DNA from: Lysobacter silvisoli
GTDB lineage: Bacteria; Pseudomonadota; Gammaproteobacteria; Xanthomonadales; Xanthomonadaceae
Reading direction: 5' to 3'
Assembly (NCBI RefSeq): GCF_003382365.1
Contig: NZ_QTSU01000001.1
Coordinates: 496,001 to 560,000 of the forward strand
Length of the DNA stretch: 64,000 nucleotides
In this document: one piece after another, positions 18,496 to 29,097 of the stretch
How the letters are laid out: each line of letters begins with the position of its first letter
Position numbering within the stretch: the first letter of the stretch is position 1
Program-made: the position numbers and the translations under genes
Notes under the pieces: generated by a model
What the model was told of the DNA's origin: nothing
The model's input: only the letters and a program-made list of their open reading frames with translations
Databases searched by the model: none

Positions 18496-18752
18496 GTGGG
18501 GCTGGCTTGTTGGGTTCCGGACCGGAAGGCAGTTCCCGGTCGCTGGGCCACGGGGTCGCCCCCGGGGCGGGTTTCATCGCGCTGGCGGCACTCGGCGCGT
18601 TTCGCTGGCGGTCCGCCCGGCCCCCGGGTCGGCGGGCGGCGTAGCCCCACATTCTAGCCTTCCGCCGCCGGCTCGGCGGCCCCGCCCGCGGCGGGGCGCC
18701 GGCTCCGTCGGGCGGTCACCGCCTCACACTCAAATTTCGCAGGAGTTTCAGC

Positions 18753-19319
18753 ATGGCCAGCTTGGGCATGAACGACGTCAAGACCGGACAGAAGATCCTG
18801 GTCAATAACGACCCGTGCATCATCACCGAGACCGAGTACGTCAAGCCGGGCAAGGGCCAGGCCTTCACCCGCGTCAAGTACCGCAGCATCAAGTCCGGCC
18901 GCGTGGTCGAAATGACCATGAAGGCCACCGACAGCGTCGAGCAGGCCGACGTGGTCGACACCGACATGCAGTACCTGTACTCCGACGGCGAGTACTGGCA
19001 CTTCATGAATCAGGAGTCGTTCGAGCAGGTCCAGGCCGACAAGGCCGGCATGGGCGGCGCCGAGAAGTGGCTCAAGGGCGAGGAAGAGTGCGTGGTCACG
19101 CTGTGGAACGGCGTGCCGATCGCGGTGCAGCCGCCGAACTTCGTCGAACTGAAGATCACCGAGACCGACCCGGGCGTGCGCGGCGACACCTCCGGCGGCG
19201 GCGGCAAGCCGGCCACGCTGGAAACCGGCGCGGTGGTGCGCGTGCCGTTGTTCGTGGGCCAGGAAGAAATCATCAAGGTCGACACCCGCTCGGGCGAGTA
19301 CGTCAGCCGAGTGAAGTGA
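18753..19319 (+). CDS. efp: Elongation factor P
   Basis: 188 aa, full length. It binds between the P and E sites of the ribosome and relieves stalling at polyproline. The modified residue is K34 in [10 protein letters not shown], where beta-lysine is added, consistent with the divergent epmB gene. The three beta-barrel domains follow, ending in [12 protein letters not shown] ribosome binding site (AGGAG) is at 18739-18743, ten nt before the ATG. It appears to be a single-gene unit. Confidence 0.97.
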   Translation: MASLGMNDVKTGQKILVNNDPCIITETEYVKPGKGQAFTRVKYRSIKSGRVVEMTMKATDSVEQADVVDTDMQYLYSDGEYWHFMNQESFEQVQADKAGMGGAEKWLKGEEECVVTLWNGVPIAVQPPNFVELKITETDPGVRGDTSGGGGKPATLETGAVVRVPLFVGQEEIIKVDTRSGEYVSRVK

Positions 19320-19339
19320 CGCGATGGCCCGTGGCCGCC

Positions 19340-19495
19340 TAGGGCGGCCACGGCTTTGCCGGTTCGTCATCCCCGCGAAAGCCGGCGCATGCCTGGATAA
19401 AGCCCTGGATTGCCGCGTTCGCGGGAATGACGGAGGGGTGGTTTCGGCGAGTCCTTAGACTGTCATCCCCGCGAACGCGGGGATCCAGCCTGCGA
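19340..19495. repeat. GTCATCCCCGCGAA-type inverted repeats
   Basis: The element GTCATCCCCGCGAA...TTCGCGGGAATGACGG (19366-19435) is followed by a second partial copy (19459-19490). The same family recurs at 26126-26150 and 44094-44135. It is common intergenic filler in this bacterial group. Confidence 0.6.
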
Positions 19496-19579
19496 CGCAA
19501 GCGCCCCATCCCAGCAAAGACGCCGCGCTTCGGCCAAAATAGCGTCCAGGCCGCCCGGCCCCGACGCACAGGAGCGCAG

Positions 19580-20920
19580 ATGACCACCGACACCCCCGCC
19601 ACCGCCTGCGACCTGTTGATCGAAGCGGGCTGGGTGGTGCCGGTCGAACCGCATGCGGTGGTGCTGGAGGACCACGCGGTGGCGGTGCGCGACGGCGTGA
19701 TCGTCGACGTGCTGCCCACGGTGCAGGCGCGCCAGCGCTACCGCGCCGCCGAAACCGTCTCGCGCCCCGACGCGGCGCTGATCCCGGGCCTGGTCAACGC
19801 CCACACCCACAACCCGATGACCCTGCTGCGCGGCATCGCCGACGACCTGCCGCTGATGCAGTGGCTGCAGGAGCACATCTGGCCGGTGGAAGCGGCGGTG
19901 ATCGGGCCGCAGTTCGTCGAGGACGGCGTGGCCCTGGCCATCGCCGAGATGCTGCGCGGCGGCACCACCTGCGCCAACGAGAACTACTTCTTTCCCGACG
20001 TGCAGGCCGCGGTCTACAAGCGCCACGGCTTCCGCGCCCGGGTCGGCCTGCCGGTGATCGATTTCCCCACCGCCTGGGCCAAGAGTTCGGACGAGTACTT
20101 CGACCGCGCCGGCGAGGTCCACGACCTGTGGCGCGACGATGCGCTGGTGGCCACCGCGTTCGCGCCGCATGCGCCGTACACGGTCAGCGACGCCAACTTC
20201 GAACGCATCCGCATGCTGGCCGATCAGCTGGATCTGCCGATCCACCTGCACACCCACGAAACCGCGCAGGAAGTGGCCGACTCGATCAAGCTGCACGGAC
20301 AGCGCCCGCTGGCGCGGCTGGACCGCCTGGGCCTGGTCACCGACCGCCTGATCGCGGTGCACATGACCCAGCTCACCGACGCCGAGATCGCGCTGTGCGC
20401 GCAGCGCGGCGTGAGCGTGGTGCATTGCCCCGAATCCAACCTCAAGCTGGCCTCGGGCTTCTGCCCGGCCTGCAAGCTGCAGCGCGCCGGCGTGAACCTG
20501 GCCATCGGCACCGACGGCTGCGCCAGCAACAACGACCTGGACATGTTCGGCGAGACCCGCACCGCGGCGCTGCTGGCCAAGGCCGTGGCCGAGGACGCCT
20601 CGGCGCTGGACGCGTTCAGCGCGCTGCGCGCGGCCACCTTGGGCGGCGCGCGCGCGCTGGGCTTCGAGGCCAAGATCGGCTCGATCGAAACCGGCAAGCA
20701 GGCCGACCTGGTTTGCGTGGACCTGGGCCAGCTGGAAACCCAGCCGCTGCACCACGTGGTCTCGCAGCTGATCTACGCCTGCGGCCGGCACCAGGTCAGC
20801 GACGTGTGGATCGCCGGCCGCGCCAAGCTGCGCGAGCGCAGCCTGGTCGACATGGACCTGGACGGCCTGATCGCCAACGCGCGCCAGTGGCGCGGCCGCA
20901 TCCAGGCACTGGGCCGTTGA
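19580..20920 (+). CDS. mtaD: 5-methylthioadenosine/S-adenosylhomocysteine deaminase family hydrolase
   Basis: 446-aa amidohydrolase of the TRZ/ATZ group. It probably deaminates 5'-methylthioadenosine or S-adenosylhomocysteine in nucleoside salvage. Metal ligands are visible: H75 and H77 (NAHTHNPM), the HLHTHE segment, H in IAVHMTQL and D in IGTDGCAS. The start at 19580 follows GGAG at 19571-19574; the frame is open further upstream through repeats. It leads a tight same-strand run with ubiG and a HAD phosphatase, and is a typical neighbour of ubiG, whose reaction releases S-adenosylhomocysteine. Confidence 0.88.
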   Translation: MTTDTPATACDLLIEAGWVVPVEPHAVVLEDHAVAVRDGVIVDVLPTVQARQRYRAAETVSRPDAALIPGLVNAHTHNPMTLLRGIADDLPLMQWLQEHIWPVEAAVIGPQFVEDGVALAIAEMLRGGTTCANENYFFPDVQAAVYKRHGFRARVGLPVIDFPTAWAKSSDEYFDRAGEVHDLWRDDALVATAFAPHAPYTVSDANFERIRMLADQLDLPIHLHTHETAQEVADSIKLHGQRPLARLDRLGLVTDRLIAVHMTQLTDAEIALCAQRGVSVVHCPESNLKLASGFCPACKLQRAGVNLAIGTDGCASNNDLDMFGETRTAALLAKAVAEDASALDAFSALRAATLGGARALGFEAKIGSIETGKQADLVCVDLGQLETQPLHHVVSQLIYACGRHQVSDVWIAGRAKLRERSLVDMDLDGLIANARQWRGRIQALGR

Positions 20921-20960
20921 GCCCCGAGCATTCCCGTTTCCGTACGCTGAGGCAGACCCC

Positions 20961-21704
20961 ATGAGCGCACACGGCACCGCCCCCGAACACGGCGGCGACG
21001 ACAATTTCAGCCAGGCCGAACTGGACAAGTTCGGCGCCCTGGCCAACCGCTGGTGGGACCCGGACGGCCCGCAGAAGGCGCTGCACGCGCTCAACCCCGC
21101 GCGCCTGGACTACGTGGCCCAGCGCAGCGCCCTGGCCGGCGCGCGCGTGCTCGACGTGGGTTGCGGCGGCGGCCTGCTCAGCGAGGCGCTGGCCGGTGCC
21201 GGCGCCGAGGTCGTGGCGATCGACCTGGCGCCCGAGCTGCTGAAGGTCGCGCGCCTGCACAAGCTGGAAACCGGCGTGCGCGTGGACTACCGACAGCAGT
21301 CGGTGGAATCGCTGGCGGCGCAGGAGCCGGCCGGCTTCGACGCGATCACCTGCATGGAAATGCTCGAGCACGTGCCGGACCCGGCCGCGATCGTGCGCGC
21401 CTGCGCCGCGTTGTTGAAGCCCGGCGGGCGTCTGTTCCTGTCCACGCTCAACCGCACCCCGGCCGCGTTCGCGCTGGCCATCGTCGGCGCCGAGTACGTG
21501 GCGCGCGTGCTGCCCAAGGGCACCCACCAGTACCGCGACTTCATCAAGCCCTCCGAACTGGGCGGCTGGCTGCGCGAAGCCGGCCTGCAGCTGGAGGACG
21601 TGAGCGGGCTGATGTACGAGCCCTGGCGCAAGGCCGCGCGGGTGATCTCGCGCACCGACGTCAATTACCTGGCCTGCGCGCGCAAGCCGGACGCTGACGC
21701 ATGA
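20961..21704 (+). CDS. ubiG: Ubiquinone biosynthesis O-methyltransferase UbiG
   Basis: 247 aa. It performs both O-methylations of ubiquinone synthesis using S-adenosylmethionine. The N-terminus has the UbiG-specific [14 protein letters not shown], the SAM loop is [12 protein letters not shown], and [10 protein letters not shown] is motif post-[16 protein letters not shown] is the membrane-contact segment. It starts 40 nt after mtaD, and its stop overlaps the next gene's ATG (ATGA at 21701). Confidence 0.96.
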   Translation: MSAHGTAPEHGGDDNFSQAELDKFGALANRWWDPDGPQKALHALNPARLDYVAQRSALAGARVLDVGCGGGLLSEALAGAGAEVVAIDLAPELLKVARLHKLETGVRVDYRQQSVESLAAQEPAGFDAITCMEMLEHVPDPAAIVRACAALLKPGGRLFLSTLNRTPAAFALAIVGAEYVARVLPKGTHQYRDFIKPSELGGWLREAGLQLEDVSGLMYEPWRKAARVISRTDVNYLACARKPDADA

Positions 21705-22399
21705 ATCACGAAACGGCCGCGCTCCTCAAGGGAGTATTCCCCAAGGCGGTGCTGTTCGACCTGGACGGCACCCTGCTCGACAGCGCGCCGGACATGCTGG
21801 CCGCGGTCAACCTCATGCTCGCCGCGCGCGGCCGTGCGCCGATGGCCTTGGCGCAGCTGCGCCCGCATGTGTCGCGCGGCGGCGTGGCGATGATCGGCGC
21901 GGCCTTCCCCGAGGCCTCCGACGAGCAGCGCAAGCAATGGCTGCCGGAATTCCTGGATGCCTACGAGCGCGAGCTAGGCCGCCACAGCGCGCCCTTCGAC
22001 GGCATCGAGGCGATGCTGGCGCAGCTGGAAGCCGCCGGCCGGCCCTGGGGCATCGTCACCAACAAGCCCGAGTACCTGGCCAAGCAGACCTTGCCGCCGC
22101 TGGGCTGGGAATCGCGCTGCGCCGTGCTGATCGGCGGCGACACCCTGGCCGTGCGCAAGCCCGATCCGCTGCCGCTGACCGTGGCCGCGCAGCGCATGGG
22201 CATCGCGCCCGGCGACTGCGTCTACGTCGGCGACGACGAGCGCGACATCCTGGCCGCGCGCGCCGCCGGCATGGCCTCGGTGGTGGCGCTGTGGGGCTAC
22301 CGCCTGGACGCCGACGATCCCATCGCCTGGCGCGGCGACGTCATGATCGAACAGCCCGGCGACCTGTGCGCCGCGGCGGCGTGGCCGGCGACGCGATGA
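21701..22399 (+). CDS. gph: HAD phosphatase: MupP or phosphoglycolate phosphatase
   Basis: 232 aa. Haloacid dehalogenase fold with the nucleophile in [15 protein letters not shown] (D20, D22), a KPEY segment with T in motif II, and [17 protein letters not shown] as motif IV. Proteins in this position beside ubiG in pseudomonads are MupP, which dephosphorylates N-acetylmuramic acid 6-phosphate in cell-wall recycling; many are labelled phosphoglycolate phosphatase (gph). The sequence alone does not decide between them. It overlaps ubiG by 4 nt and the next gene by 4 nt, so translation is coupled. Confidence 0.85.
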   Translation: MNHETAALLKGVFPKAVLFDLDGTLLDSAPDMLAAVNLMLAARGRAPMALAQLRPHVSRGGVAMIGAAFPEASDEQRKQWLPEFLDAYERELGRHSAPFDGIEAMLAQLEAAGRPWGIVTNKPEYLAKQTLPPLGWESRCAVLIGGDTLAVRKPDPLPLTVAAQRMGIAPGDCVYVGDDERDILAARAAGMASVVALWGYRLDADDPIAWRGDVMIEQPGDLCAAAAWPATR

Positions 22400-23130
22400 G
22401 CCAAGCCGATACGCCCGGCCTGCACGACGAAGACGCGCTGGCCAGCTTCATCGGCAAGTGGCGTGCGCGTTGGCCGGAATGGGCGCTGGCCGAAGGCTTC
22501 GTGCCGCCCGCGCAGCGCGAGACCGCGCTGGCCTGGGCGGCGTTGCAACAAGAGCTGGGCGACGCCGCCTGGGGCGGGCGAGACGCGCGCCCCGGCGAGC
22601 TGAAACTGGGCTGGTGGGTGGAGGAACTGCAGGGCTGGAAGCAGGGACGGCGCCGTCATCCGCTGGGCCAGGTGCTGCAGCGCCAGTCCGCGCCCTGGGG
22701 CACCCTGGCCGCGGCCTTGCCGGAGTTGGCCGAGGCGCGCGAACGTCCGCTGGACGGCGACGACGCGCATCGCCAAGTGGTCGGTTTGGCCACCGCGATC
22801 GCCGCGGTCGAAGTCGCCTTGTTCCAGGCCGAAGGCGGCCTGGGCGACGTCGAGGCCGCCAGCGCCTGCCTGCTGTACGCGCGCCTGCTGGCCGGTGGCG
22901 AGGCGGCGGTGCCGCTGGCATTGCTGGCCCGAGCGGGCGAGTCCGGCGCGCGTGGCGCCTGGATCGCCGAACTGCGCCAGGGCCGGCCCGCGCCGACGGC
23001 CGCGACCAGCGTGCCGCGACGCCTGTGGGCGGCGCTGGCGCACGCGCGCCTGCACCGCGCCGATGCCGCCGCACCGCTGCCGCCCTGGCGCGCGTTGTGG
23101 ACCGCCTGGCGCGGCGCACGCGGCCGCTGA
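22396..23130 (+). CDS. Squalene/phytoene synthase-like protein, probably non-catalytic
   Basis: 244 aa. The sequence LAWAALQQELGDAAWG...KLGWWVEELQGW...RRHPLGQVL follows the first half of the squalene/phytoene synthase fold. The Asp-rich DxxxD motifs that bind diphosphate are not intact, so isoprenoid condensation is doubtful. Similar proteins sit behind ubiG in xanthomonads and are labelled phytoene synthase-like. It overlaps the phosphatase by 4 nt (ATGA). A structural or accessory role near ubiquinone or respiratory assembly, as for NDUFAF6-like members of the fold, is possible but unproven. Confidence 0.6.
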   Translation: MSQADTPGLHDEDALASFIGKWRARWPEWALAEGFVPPAQRETALAWAALQQELGDAAWGGRDARPGELKLGWWVEELQGWKQGRRRHPLGQVLQRQSAPWGTLAAALPELAEARERPLDGDDAHRQVVGLATAIAAVEVALFQAEGGLGDVEAASACLLYARLLAGGEAAVPLALLARAGESGARGAWIAELRQGRPAPTAATSVPRRLWAALAHARLHRADAAAPLPPWRALWTAWRGARGR

Positions 23131-23283
23131 GCCCGGGCCCGGCCGGCAGGTCGTGGCGGCGCGGCCGCGCGCCAACCGCTACCGCGCAGACACAGCGTTT
23201 CAGGCCCGGACAGGGCCGCCCGCGGCCGGCCCGGTAGAATGGCCCGGTCGCGGTACCCCCACGCCGCTGCCCGGTTCCCGAAC

Positions 23284-24216
23284 GTGACCACTCCCAGCAC
23301 TACGCCCCGTCGCCTGCCCGATGTCGCCTTCGACGCCGCCGCCGCGGCGCGTCCGCTGGACTGGGTGGGCATGTCCAACATCGCCCTGCCGCTGCGCGTG
23401 GCCTCGGGCCAGGGCGAACCGATCCAGGTCGCCGCCTCGGTCGACGTGGCCGTGGACCTGCGCGACGCCGACGCGCGCGGCATCCACATGTCGCGCATGT
23501 ACCTGCACCTGCAGAACGCCTTCGCCAGCGAGTCGGTGACCCCGGCCGGACTGCGCCGGGTGCTGCAGGCGCTGATCGAAGGGCAGGGCGGCATCGCCGG
23601 CGCCGCGCGCCTGAATCTGCGCTACGAACAGCTCTTGCTGCGCCCCGCGCTGGCCAGCGCCAACGCGGGCTGGAAGCGCTACCCGGTGGAGATCGACGCG
23701 ACCCTGCGCGACGGCCACCTGCGCCTGGGCCTGCGTTTCTCGGTCGAGTATTCCAGCACCTGCCCGGCGTCGGCCGCGCTGTCGCGCCAGCTCAACGCCG
23801 AGCGCTTCGTCGAGGACTTCGCCGCCGCGCATCCGCTGTCCACCGCCGTGGTCGGCGAGTGGCTGGCCTCCGAGCGCGGCCTGGCCGCCACCCCGCACGC
23901 CCAGCGCAGCCGCGCCGACATCCACGTCGAACTGCGCCCGGCCTTCGACGAGCTGCCGCTGGCGGCGCTGATCGACGCGATCGAGCGCGGCCTGGGCACG
24001 CCGGTGCAGACCGCGGTCAAGCGCGAGGACGAGCAGGCCTTCGCCCGCCTCAACGCCGAGAACCTGATGTTCTGCGAGGACGCCGCGCGCCGCGTGGCCG
24101 CGGTGCTGTCGGCCGACCCGCGCATCGACCGTTTCGACGCCCAGGTCTCGCATTTCGAAAGCCTGCACGCGCACGACGCCGTGGCCCGAGTGACCGGGCA
24201 GGGCGCGCGCGAATAG
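23284..24216 (+). CDS. folE2: GTP cyclohydrolase FolE2 (type IB)
   Basis: 310 aa. It opens GTP to 7,8-dihydroneopterin triphosphate for folate or queuosine synthesis, and can use metals other than zinc. Motifs are WVGMSNIALPLR, GIHMSRMYLHLQ, the catalytic-Cys segment SSTCPASAALSRQ, ATPHAQRSRADIHVE and the final HFESLHAHDAVA. I prefer the GTG at 23284, giving the usual length; an ATG at 23239 would add 15 residues. FolE2 is often induced under zinc shortage, but no Zur box was recognised upstream. Confidence 0.9.
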   Translation: MTTPSTTPRRLPDVAFDAAAAARPLDWVGMSNIALPLRVASGQGEPIQVAASVDVAVDLRDADARGIHMSRMYLHLQNAFASESVTPAGLRRVLQALIEGQGGIAGAARLNLRYEQLLLRPALASANAGWKRYPVEIDATLRDGHLRLGLRFSVEYSSTCPASAALSRQLNAERFVEDFAAAHPLSTAVVGEWLASERGLAATPHAQRSRADIHVELRPAFDELPLAALIDAIERGLGTPVQTAVKREDEQAFARLNAENLMFCEDAARRVAAVLSADPRIDRFDAQVSHFESLHAHDAVARVTGQGARE

Positions 24217-24385
24217 CCGATCCGGCGGTTCGATCCTCGCCCGCTGCGCCGGCCACCGCCCGTCGCCCAGGCCGCCGGCTCGGTCGGCCGATAGACCCCG
24301 CCCGGTGCCCTGCGGCACCAAACCGTGAGCCGAATCACGTTCGTTGGGCTATGCTCGACCGGTAGCACGGGTGCCGGGACGGGTC

Positions 24386-26062
24386 ATGGGGAAACCCTCG
24401 CGTCGGTGGTGGCAGGCCTTGATGGCCGGATGGTGCATGCTCGTGGCGGGCGCCTTGCAGGCGCAGTCGCTGGAATTGTCGCGCCTGGACGACGACCCGC
24501 TGCCGGTGCAGGTGCTGGCCGGCGACTACGACGACCGCTTCGTACCCGCCGGCGATCTGGCCGTGCGCGAGCGCAGCCGCTCGCCGCGCTGGTGGCGCCT
24601 GACCGCGCGCAGCGGCTACCCCGCCGCCGGCCAGCCGCAGCTGGTGTTGCGCACACCGCACCTCAACCGGGTCGAAGTCTGGCAGCCGCAGTCGCCGTTG
24701 CCGGTACCGCGCGCCCTGGTCGGCGCCGGCATCGACCGCACCACATCCACGCGCGCGCTGGTGGTGCCGCTACCGGGTGGTTTGGCCGCGGGCCAATCGG
24801 TCTACCTGCGCGTGCAGGCGCTCACGCCGCTGCCGATGACCGCGGCGATCGAACCGCTGGCGGTGGTGCACCGCAAGGACATGGCCCACGTCGCCTGGCG
24901 CACCGCGGTGCTGACCACGATGGCGGTGGTGGCGGTGCTGGCGCTGGGCTTCTGGGCCGGCCTGGGCGAACGCAGTTATCTATTGCTGTGCCTGACCCTG
25001 ATCGCGCAATTGCTGTACCTGGTCTGCTACGGCGGCGAAGCGCGGGCGATCCCCGGCCTGGCCGAACTGGTCGGCAACGACCCGCGCGCCGGGCGCATGT
25101 TCGGCCTGATCGCGGTGCTGGCCAGCAACGGCTTCCTCGCCCATTACCTGAGCCTGCGCCAGACCCAGCCCAAGCTGATGCGCGTGCTCACCGCCTGCAA
25201 CCTGCTGGTGGCCGCGCTGATGCTGGTGACCCTGACCACCGTGGCGCCGCTGGTGGCGGTGGCGGCCAACGTGGTGCTGATGGTCGGCCTGAGCATCGTG
25301 ATGACCGCCGGCGTGATCGGCGCCTGGCGGCGTCAGCGCGAGGCCTTGTTCCTGCTGCTGTCGTGGACGCCGATGTTCGCGCTGACCGCGCTGCGCATGG
25401 CCGGCCTGGTCGGCTGGTGGGGCAACCCGGAGTGGATGGACTACGCGTTCCCGGTCGGCTTCGCCCTGGGCGGGCTGGTGCTGATGATCGGCCTGTCGGA
25501 CAAGCTGCAGCAGCTGCGCCGCGACCGCGACCAGGCCAGCCGCCAAGCCACCTACGACGCGCTGACCGGCGCGATGACGCGCCCGGCGATCGAGGCACGG
25601 CTGAAGGCGGCGGTGGAGTCGGCGCACAAGAGCCGGCGGCCGCTGTCGGTGGTGTTCTTCGACGTCGACCACTTCAAGCGCATCAACGACGAACACGGCC
25701 ATCTGGTCGGCGATCAGACCTTGCGCATCATCGCCCTGCGCACGCGCAACCGCCTGCGCACCTACGATCTGTTCGGCCGCTACGGCGGCGACGAGATCCT
25801 GGTGGTGCTGCCCGACACGCAACTGCGCGAAGCGCTGGGCGTGGCCGAGAACCTGCGCTCCTCGGTCAACTGCCGCCCGCTGTCCATCGACGGCCGCCTG
25901 CTCGCGGCCAGCCTGAGCGTGGGCGTGGCGGAATTGATGCACGAGGAGACCGCCGAGCACCTGCTGGAGCGTGCGGATGCCGCTTTATATGCGAGCAAGT
26001 CGGGCGGGCGCGATCGGGTGACGGGGCACCAGGCGTCGCGGGCGAAGGAGCTGGTGCACTAG
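24386..26062 (+). CDS. 7TM sensor diguanylate cyclase
   Basis: 558 aa. A signal peptide (to about residue 27, GALQAQS) leads an extracytoplasmic 7TMR-DISM-type beta domain (about 30-180). A block of seven membrane helices (about 185-380) and a short coiled linker follow, and then a GGDEF domain (about 400-550) with RYGGDEILVVLP, a GGDEI variant normally active. FFDVDHFKRINDEHGH carries the metal and substrate residues. It should make cyclic di-GMP in response to an envelope or carbohydrate signal. I chose the ATG at 24386; 14 residues more are open upstream. It stands alone. Confidence 0.88.
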   Translation: MGKPSRRWWQALMAGWCMLVAGALQAQSLELSRLDDDPLPVQVLAGDYDDRFVPAGDLAVRERSRSPRWWRLTARSGYPAAGQPQLVLRTPHLNRVEVWQPQSPLPVPRALVGAGIDRTTSTRALVVPLPGGLAAGQSVYLRVQALTPLPMTAAIEPLAVVHRKDMAHVAWRTAVLTTMAVVAVLALGFWAGLGERSYLLLCLTLIAQLLYLVCYGGEARAIPGLAELVGNDPRAGRMFGLIAVLASNGFLAHYLSLRQTQPKLMRVLTACNLLVAALMLVTLTTVAPLVAVAANVVLMVGLSIVMTAGVIGAWRRQREALFLLLSWTPMFALTALRMAGLVGWWGNPEWMDYAFPVGFALGGLVLMIGLSDKLQQLRRDRDQASRQATYDALTGAMTRPAIEARLKAAVESAHKSRRPLSVVFFDVDHFKRINDEHGHLVGDQTLRIIALRTRNRLRTYDLFGRYGGDEILVVLPDTQLREALGVAENLRSSVNCRPLSIDGRLLAASLSVGVAELMHEETAEHLLERADAALYASKSGGRDRVTGHQASRAKELVH

Positions 26063-26344
26063 CAGGCGGTGGCCTGCGGCAAAAATTGCGGCCATTGCAG
26101 CGAAAGTACGATCGACCACACACCGTCATTCCGGCGAAAGCCGGAACCCATTTTGATCTTGCTCCCGGCGCTGGCGCGGCTCAGCGGAGCGAAAAGCACT
26201 CCCCTCAATCCCCCTCAGCAAAGGGGGAGGACAAGCAGCGACGACGACGGGCTGTGCGCTGCTAGCCCCCTTTGACAAAGGGGGCGGGCGTGCGCGCAAC
26301 GGACGACGGGGGATTTGCTTTTGTTGTTGTTGTGGCCTTAAGCG
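26063..26344. repeat. Intergenic repeats (CATTCCGGCGAA and CCCCCTTTG families)
   Basis: No gene. Contains CGTCATTCCGGCGAAAGCCGGAA (26126-26148), CCCCTCAATCCCCCTC...AAGGGGGAGG (26201-26231) and CCCCCTTTGACAAAGGGGG (26266-26284). Convergent gene ends flank it. Confidence 0.55.
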
Positions 26345-27241
26345 CTACTTCCCGGCCCGCACCGCATCCCCACGCTCCAGCACCAGCAGCGGATCGATGC
26401 GCACGTCGAACCAGTTCATGCCCCAATGCAGGTGCGGGCCGGTGGAGCGGCCGGTGGCGCCGACCGCGCCGATCACCTGGCCCAGCGTCACCCGGTCGCC
26501 GACTTTCACGTCGATGCGCGACAGGTGCAGGAAGTTGGAGCTGATGCCGTGGCCATGGTCCAGCAACAGGGTGCCGCCGGTGAGATAGAGATCGGGCGCG
26601 GCGAAGGTGACCACGCCCGCGGCCGGCGCCAGCACCGGCGTGCCGTTGGCGGCGGCGATGTCCATGCCCGAATGCGCTGCGCCAGGCTGGCCGTTGTAGA
26701 CGCGCTGGTTGCCGAAACGGCCGCTGATGCGGCCGCGCACCGGCCAGACGAAGGCCTGGGCGAAATCCGCGCGCTCGTCGTCGCGCACGCGCGCGGCCGC
26801 AACCAGCGCCTGTTCGCGGCGGATGCGCTCGGCGATCTCCGGCGGCGGGTTCACGGTCTTGGGCGGCACGCCGTTGATCCGCTGGATCGGCCAGTCGCGC
26901 GGCGTGACCGCCAGGCGGATGGCGTAGCGCATTTCGCCGGGCACCTCGACTTCGATATCGATCGGCCCTTGCTCGTCGCGGCCGACGCCGAACACCACCG
27001 AACCGTAGGGCGTGACCCGCAGCGTGCGAGCGCCCACGCGCACCACGCTGCCGGCCGGCACCTTGCCGATGACCATCGCGCCCTGCTGCACAGCGGGCGG
27101 GAACACCGCGCGCCGTTCGTTGGGCAGGTTCGCTTCCGCGGGCGGCGCCTCGGCCGGCGCGGGCGGCACGGCGCGCGCGGCGGGCAGCGCGGAGCACGCC
27201 ATCAGCACCAGCGCCGCCAGCGCGGCCCCGGCCTGCCTCAT
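26345..27241 (-). CDS. M23 family peptidase, probable lipoprotein
   Basis: 298 aa. [17 protein letters not shown] looks like a lipoprotein signal with the lipid Cys at 16. A Pro/Ala linker and a middle domain are followed by a LytM/M23 zinc endopeptidase: H190 and D194 in HSGMDIA, then HLHW (H270, H272) near the C-terminus. All four key residues are present, so it should cleave peptidoglycan cross-links in the periplasm. Its ATG overlaps the pyrC stop by 4 nt, so it is translated with pyrC. The pairing has no obvious metabolic logic. Confidence 0.88.
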   Translation of the reverse strand: MRQAGAALAALVLMACSALPAARAVPPAPAEAPPAEANLPNERRAVFPPAVQQGAMVIGKVPAGSVVRVGARTLRVTPYGSVVFGVGRDEQGPIDIEVEVPGEMRYAIRLAVTPRDWPIQRINGVPPKTVNPPPEIAERIRREQALVAAARVRDDERADFAQAFVWPVRGRISGRFGNQRVYNGQPGAAHSGMDIAAANGTPVLAPAAGVVTFAAPDLYLTGGTLLLDHGHGISSNFLHLSRIDVKVGDRVTLGQVIGAVGATGRSTGPHLHWGMNWFDVRIDPLLVLERGDAVRAGK

Positions 27242-28569
27242 CGGGCGAAGGCCAGGCGCTGACCGGCGGGCGCGCCGACCAGGCGCTGGCCGTCCCACAC
27301 CTGCACGCCGTTGACCCAGGTCGAGGCGATCGCGCTGTGGAACGTGCGGCCTTCGAACGGCGACCAGCCGCACTTGGACAGCACGTCCTCGCGCCGCACC
27401 GTGAACGGCGTATCGTCGATCAGCACCAGGTCGGCCGCGTAGCCCTCGCGCAGGAAGCCGCGGTTCTCCACGTCGAACAGTTTGGCCGGCGCATGGGCGA
27501 ACTTGTCCACCACCTGCGCGGTGGTCAGCCGGCCTTCGTGCACCAGCTCCAGCGCGGCGTTGAGCGCGTACTGCACCAGCGGCAGGCCGCTGGGCGCGCC
27601 GGTGTAGGGGCGGGCCTTCTCTTCCAGGGTGTGCGGCGCGTGGTCGGTGGCGAGCACGTCGATCACGTCCTCGGCCACCGCGCGGATCAGCGCTTCGCGG
27701 TCGCTGGCGTCCTTGATCGCCGGATTGCACTTGATCAGATGGCCCAGCGCGGCGTAATCGGCGCGGTCGAAGCGCAGGAAGTGGATGCAGGTTTCTGCGG
27801 TGATGCGCTTGCCTTCGATCGGGCCGGGCTGGAACAGCGCCAGTTCGTCGGCGGTGCTGATGTGCAGCACGTGCAGACGGGTGTTGTGCTTGCGCGCCAG
27901 CGAGATCGCCAGTTCGGTGGACTTCTTGCAGGCCTGGCGCGAACGGATGTCGGGATGGCATTCGGCCGGGATGTCGTCGCCGTACTTGGCCTTGTAGCGG
28001 GCCAGTTCGGCGTCGATCATCGGCGTGTCTTCGCAGTGGGTGATGATCGGCGTGGGCACGTCGCGGAAGATCGCGTCCAGGATCACCGGGTCGTCGACCA
28101 GCATGTTGCCGGTGGACGCGCCCATGAACACCTTCACGCCCGGCGCGGTGCGCGGGTCCAGGCGCTGGATCGCCTCCAAGTTGTCGTTGCTGGCGCCCAG
28201 GTAGAAGCCGTAGTTGGCCCAGGCGCGGCCGGCGGCGCGGCGGTACTTGTCCTCCAGCGCGTCGGCGTTGAGCGTGGGCGGATTGGTGTTGGGCATGTCC
28301 ATGAACGTGGTCAGCCCGCCGGCCACCGCCGCGGCCGATTCGGTGGCCATGTCGGCCTTGTATTCCATGCCCGGTTCGCGGAAGTGGACCTGGTCGTCGA
28401 TCATGCCCGGCAGCAGGCGGCGGCCTCCGGCGTCGATCACGGTATCGCCGTCGCGCGCGGACAGGCCGGCGCCGATGCGTTCGATGCGGCCGTCCTCGAT
28501 GCGCAGGTCGCCGTCGTATTCGCGGCCTTCGTTGACCAGGCGGGCGTTGACGATCAGGGTCGATGACAT
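27238..28569 (-). CDS. pyrC: Dihydroorotase
   Basis: 443 aa. It cyclises N-carbamoyl-aspartate to dihydroorotate in pyrimidine synthesis. It is the long class I/multifunctional type: a composite beta domain, MPNTNPPT, the metal-bridging Lys in GVKVFMG (K146), HCED, HVLHIST and the catalytic Asp in LATDHAPHT. The first metal site reads [10 protein letters not shown] (Q60, H62) where most enzymes have HxH; this QxH variant occurs in some bacterial dihydroorotases. The ATG at 28569 overlaps the yidD stop; the M23 gene overlaps its own stop. Confidence 0.92.
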   Translation of the reverse strand: MSSTLIVNARLVNEGREYDGDLRIEDGRIERIGAGLSARDGDTVIDAGGRRLLPGMIDDQVHFREPGMEYKADMATESAAAVAGGLTTFMDMPNTNPPTLNADALEDKYRRAAGRAWANYGFYLGASNDNLEAIQRLDPRTAPGVKVFMGASTGNMLVDDPVILDAIFRDVPTPIITHCEDTPMIDAELARYKAKYGDDIPAECHPDIRSRQACKKSTELAISLARKHNTRLHVLHISTADELALFQPGPIEGKRITAETCIHFLRFDRADYAALGHLIKCNPAIKDASDREALIRAVAEDVIDVLATDHAPHTLEEKARPYTGAPSGLPLVQYALNAALELVHEGRLTTAQVVDKFAHAPAKLFDVENRGFLREGYAADLVLIDDTPFTVRREDVLSKCGWSPFEGRTFHSAIASTWVNGVQVWDGQRLVGAPAGQRLAFAR

Positions 28570-28802
28570 GAGCGGTGTCCAGGGTCCGGGGGCGGCACGG
28601 GATCGTGGCCGCCCGGGTGCAGGGGATGGCAGCGCAACACCCGCCGCAAGGCGAGCCAGCTGCCCTTGAGGGCGCCGAAACGGGCGATGGCCTGCATCGC
28701 GTATTCCGAGCAGGTCGGATGGAAGCGACAGCGCGGCCCGAGCAGCGGACTGATCCACCGCTTGTAGGCGCGCAGCAGGACGATGAGCAGGCGATCTATC
28801 AC
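28554..28802 (-). CDS. yidD: Membrane protein insertion efficiency factor YidD
   Basis: 82 aa from a GTG at 28802. The amphipathic start [21 protein letters not shown] is followed by [11 protein letters not shown] and [15 protein letters not shown], the complete YidD signature. It helps insertion of inner-membrane proteins by YidC. It is usually found between rnpA and yidC; here it is linked to pyrC instead, with a 16-nt overlap of the two frames. The frame is open well upstream, but only this part is conserved. Confidence 0.93.
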   Translation of the reverse strand: MIDRLLIVLLRAYKRWISPLLGPRCRFHPTCSEYAMQAIARFGALKGSWLALRRVLRCHPLHPGGHDPVPPPDPGHRSCHRP

Positions 28803-29097
28803 GGTGTCCCAGGAAGCGCGTTTCCTTAATGCGGACAACCGGTTGGGTTTGCGGTTGCCGCAGTAGTCGCAGCAGGGTATAACAGCGCGCTTTCCTCTCA
28901 CAAGGCAAGCGCAAGGCAAGGCCGGGTCGGTCCTCGGACGAGGGTTGGCCTGACGAGGCGGGAACCGCACCGGTAGGTCGGATTCCGCTTGCGGCGGTCG
29001 CGCATTTGTGTACTGATCGCCGAGCGGACCTTCGTGGTCCGCGAAGCTTCCGGAACGGTCCGGGAGTTCCCTCAGGGAATAGAAGGACAAGCCGCTC
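28803..29097. promoter_or_regulatory. Divergent yidD/dksA intergenic region
   Basis: About 295 nt between divergent genes. In the presumed dksA leader there is a strong hairpin GCGGACC-TTCGT-GGTCCGC (29024-29042), not followed by a T run, and a second small stem TTCCC/GGGAA near 29066-29079. They may affect dksA mRNA stability or translation. No protein-coding gene is seen. Confidence 0.35.
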
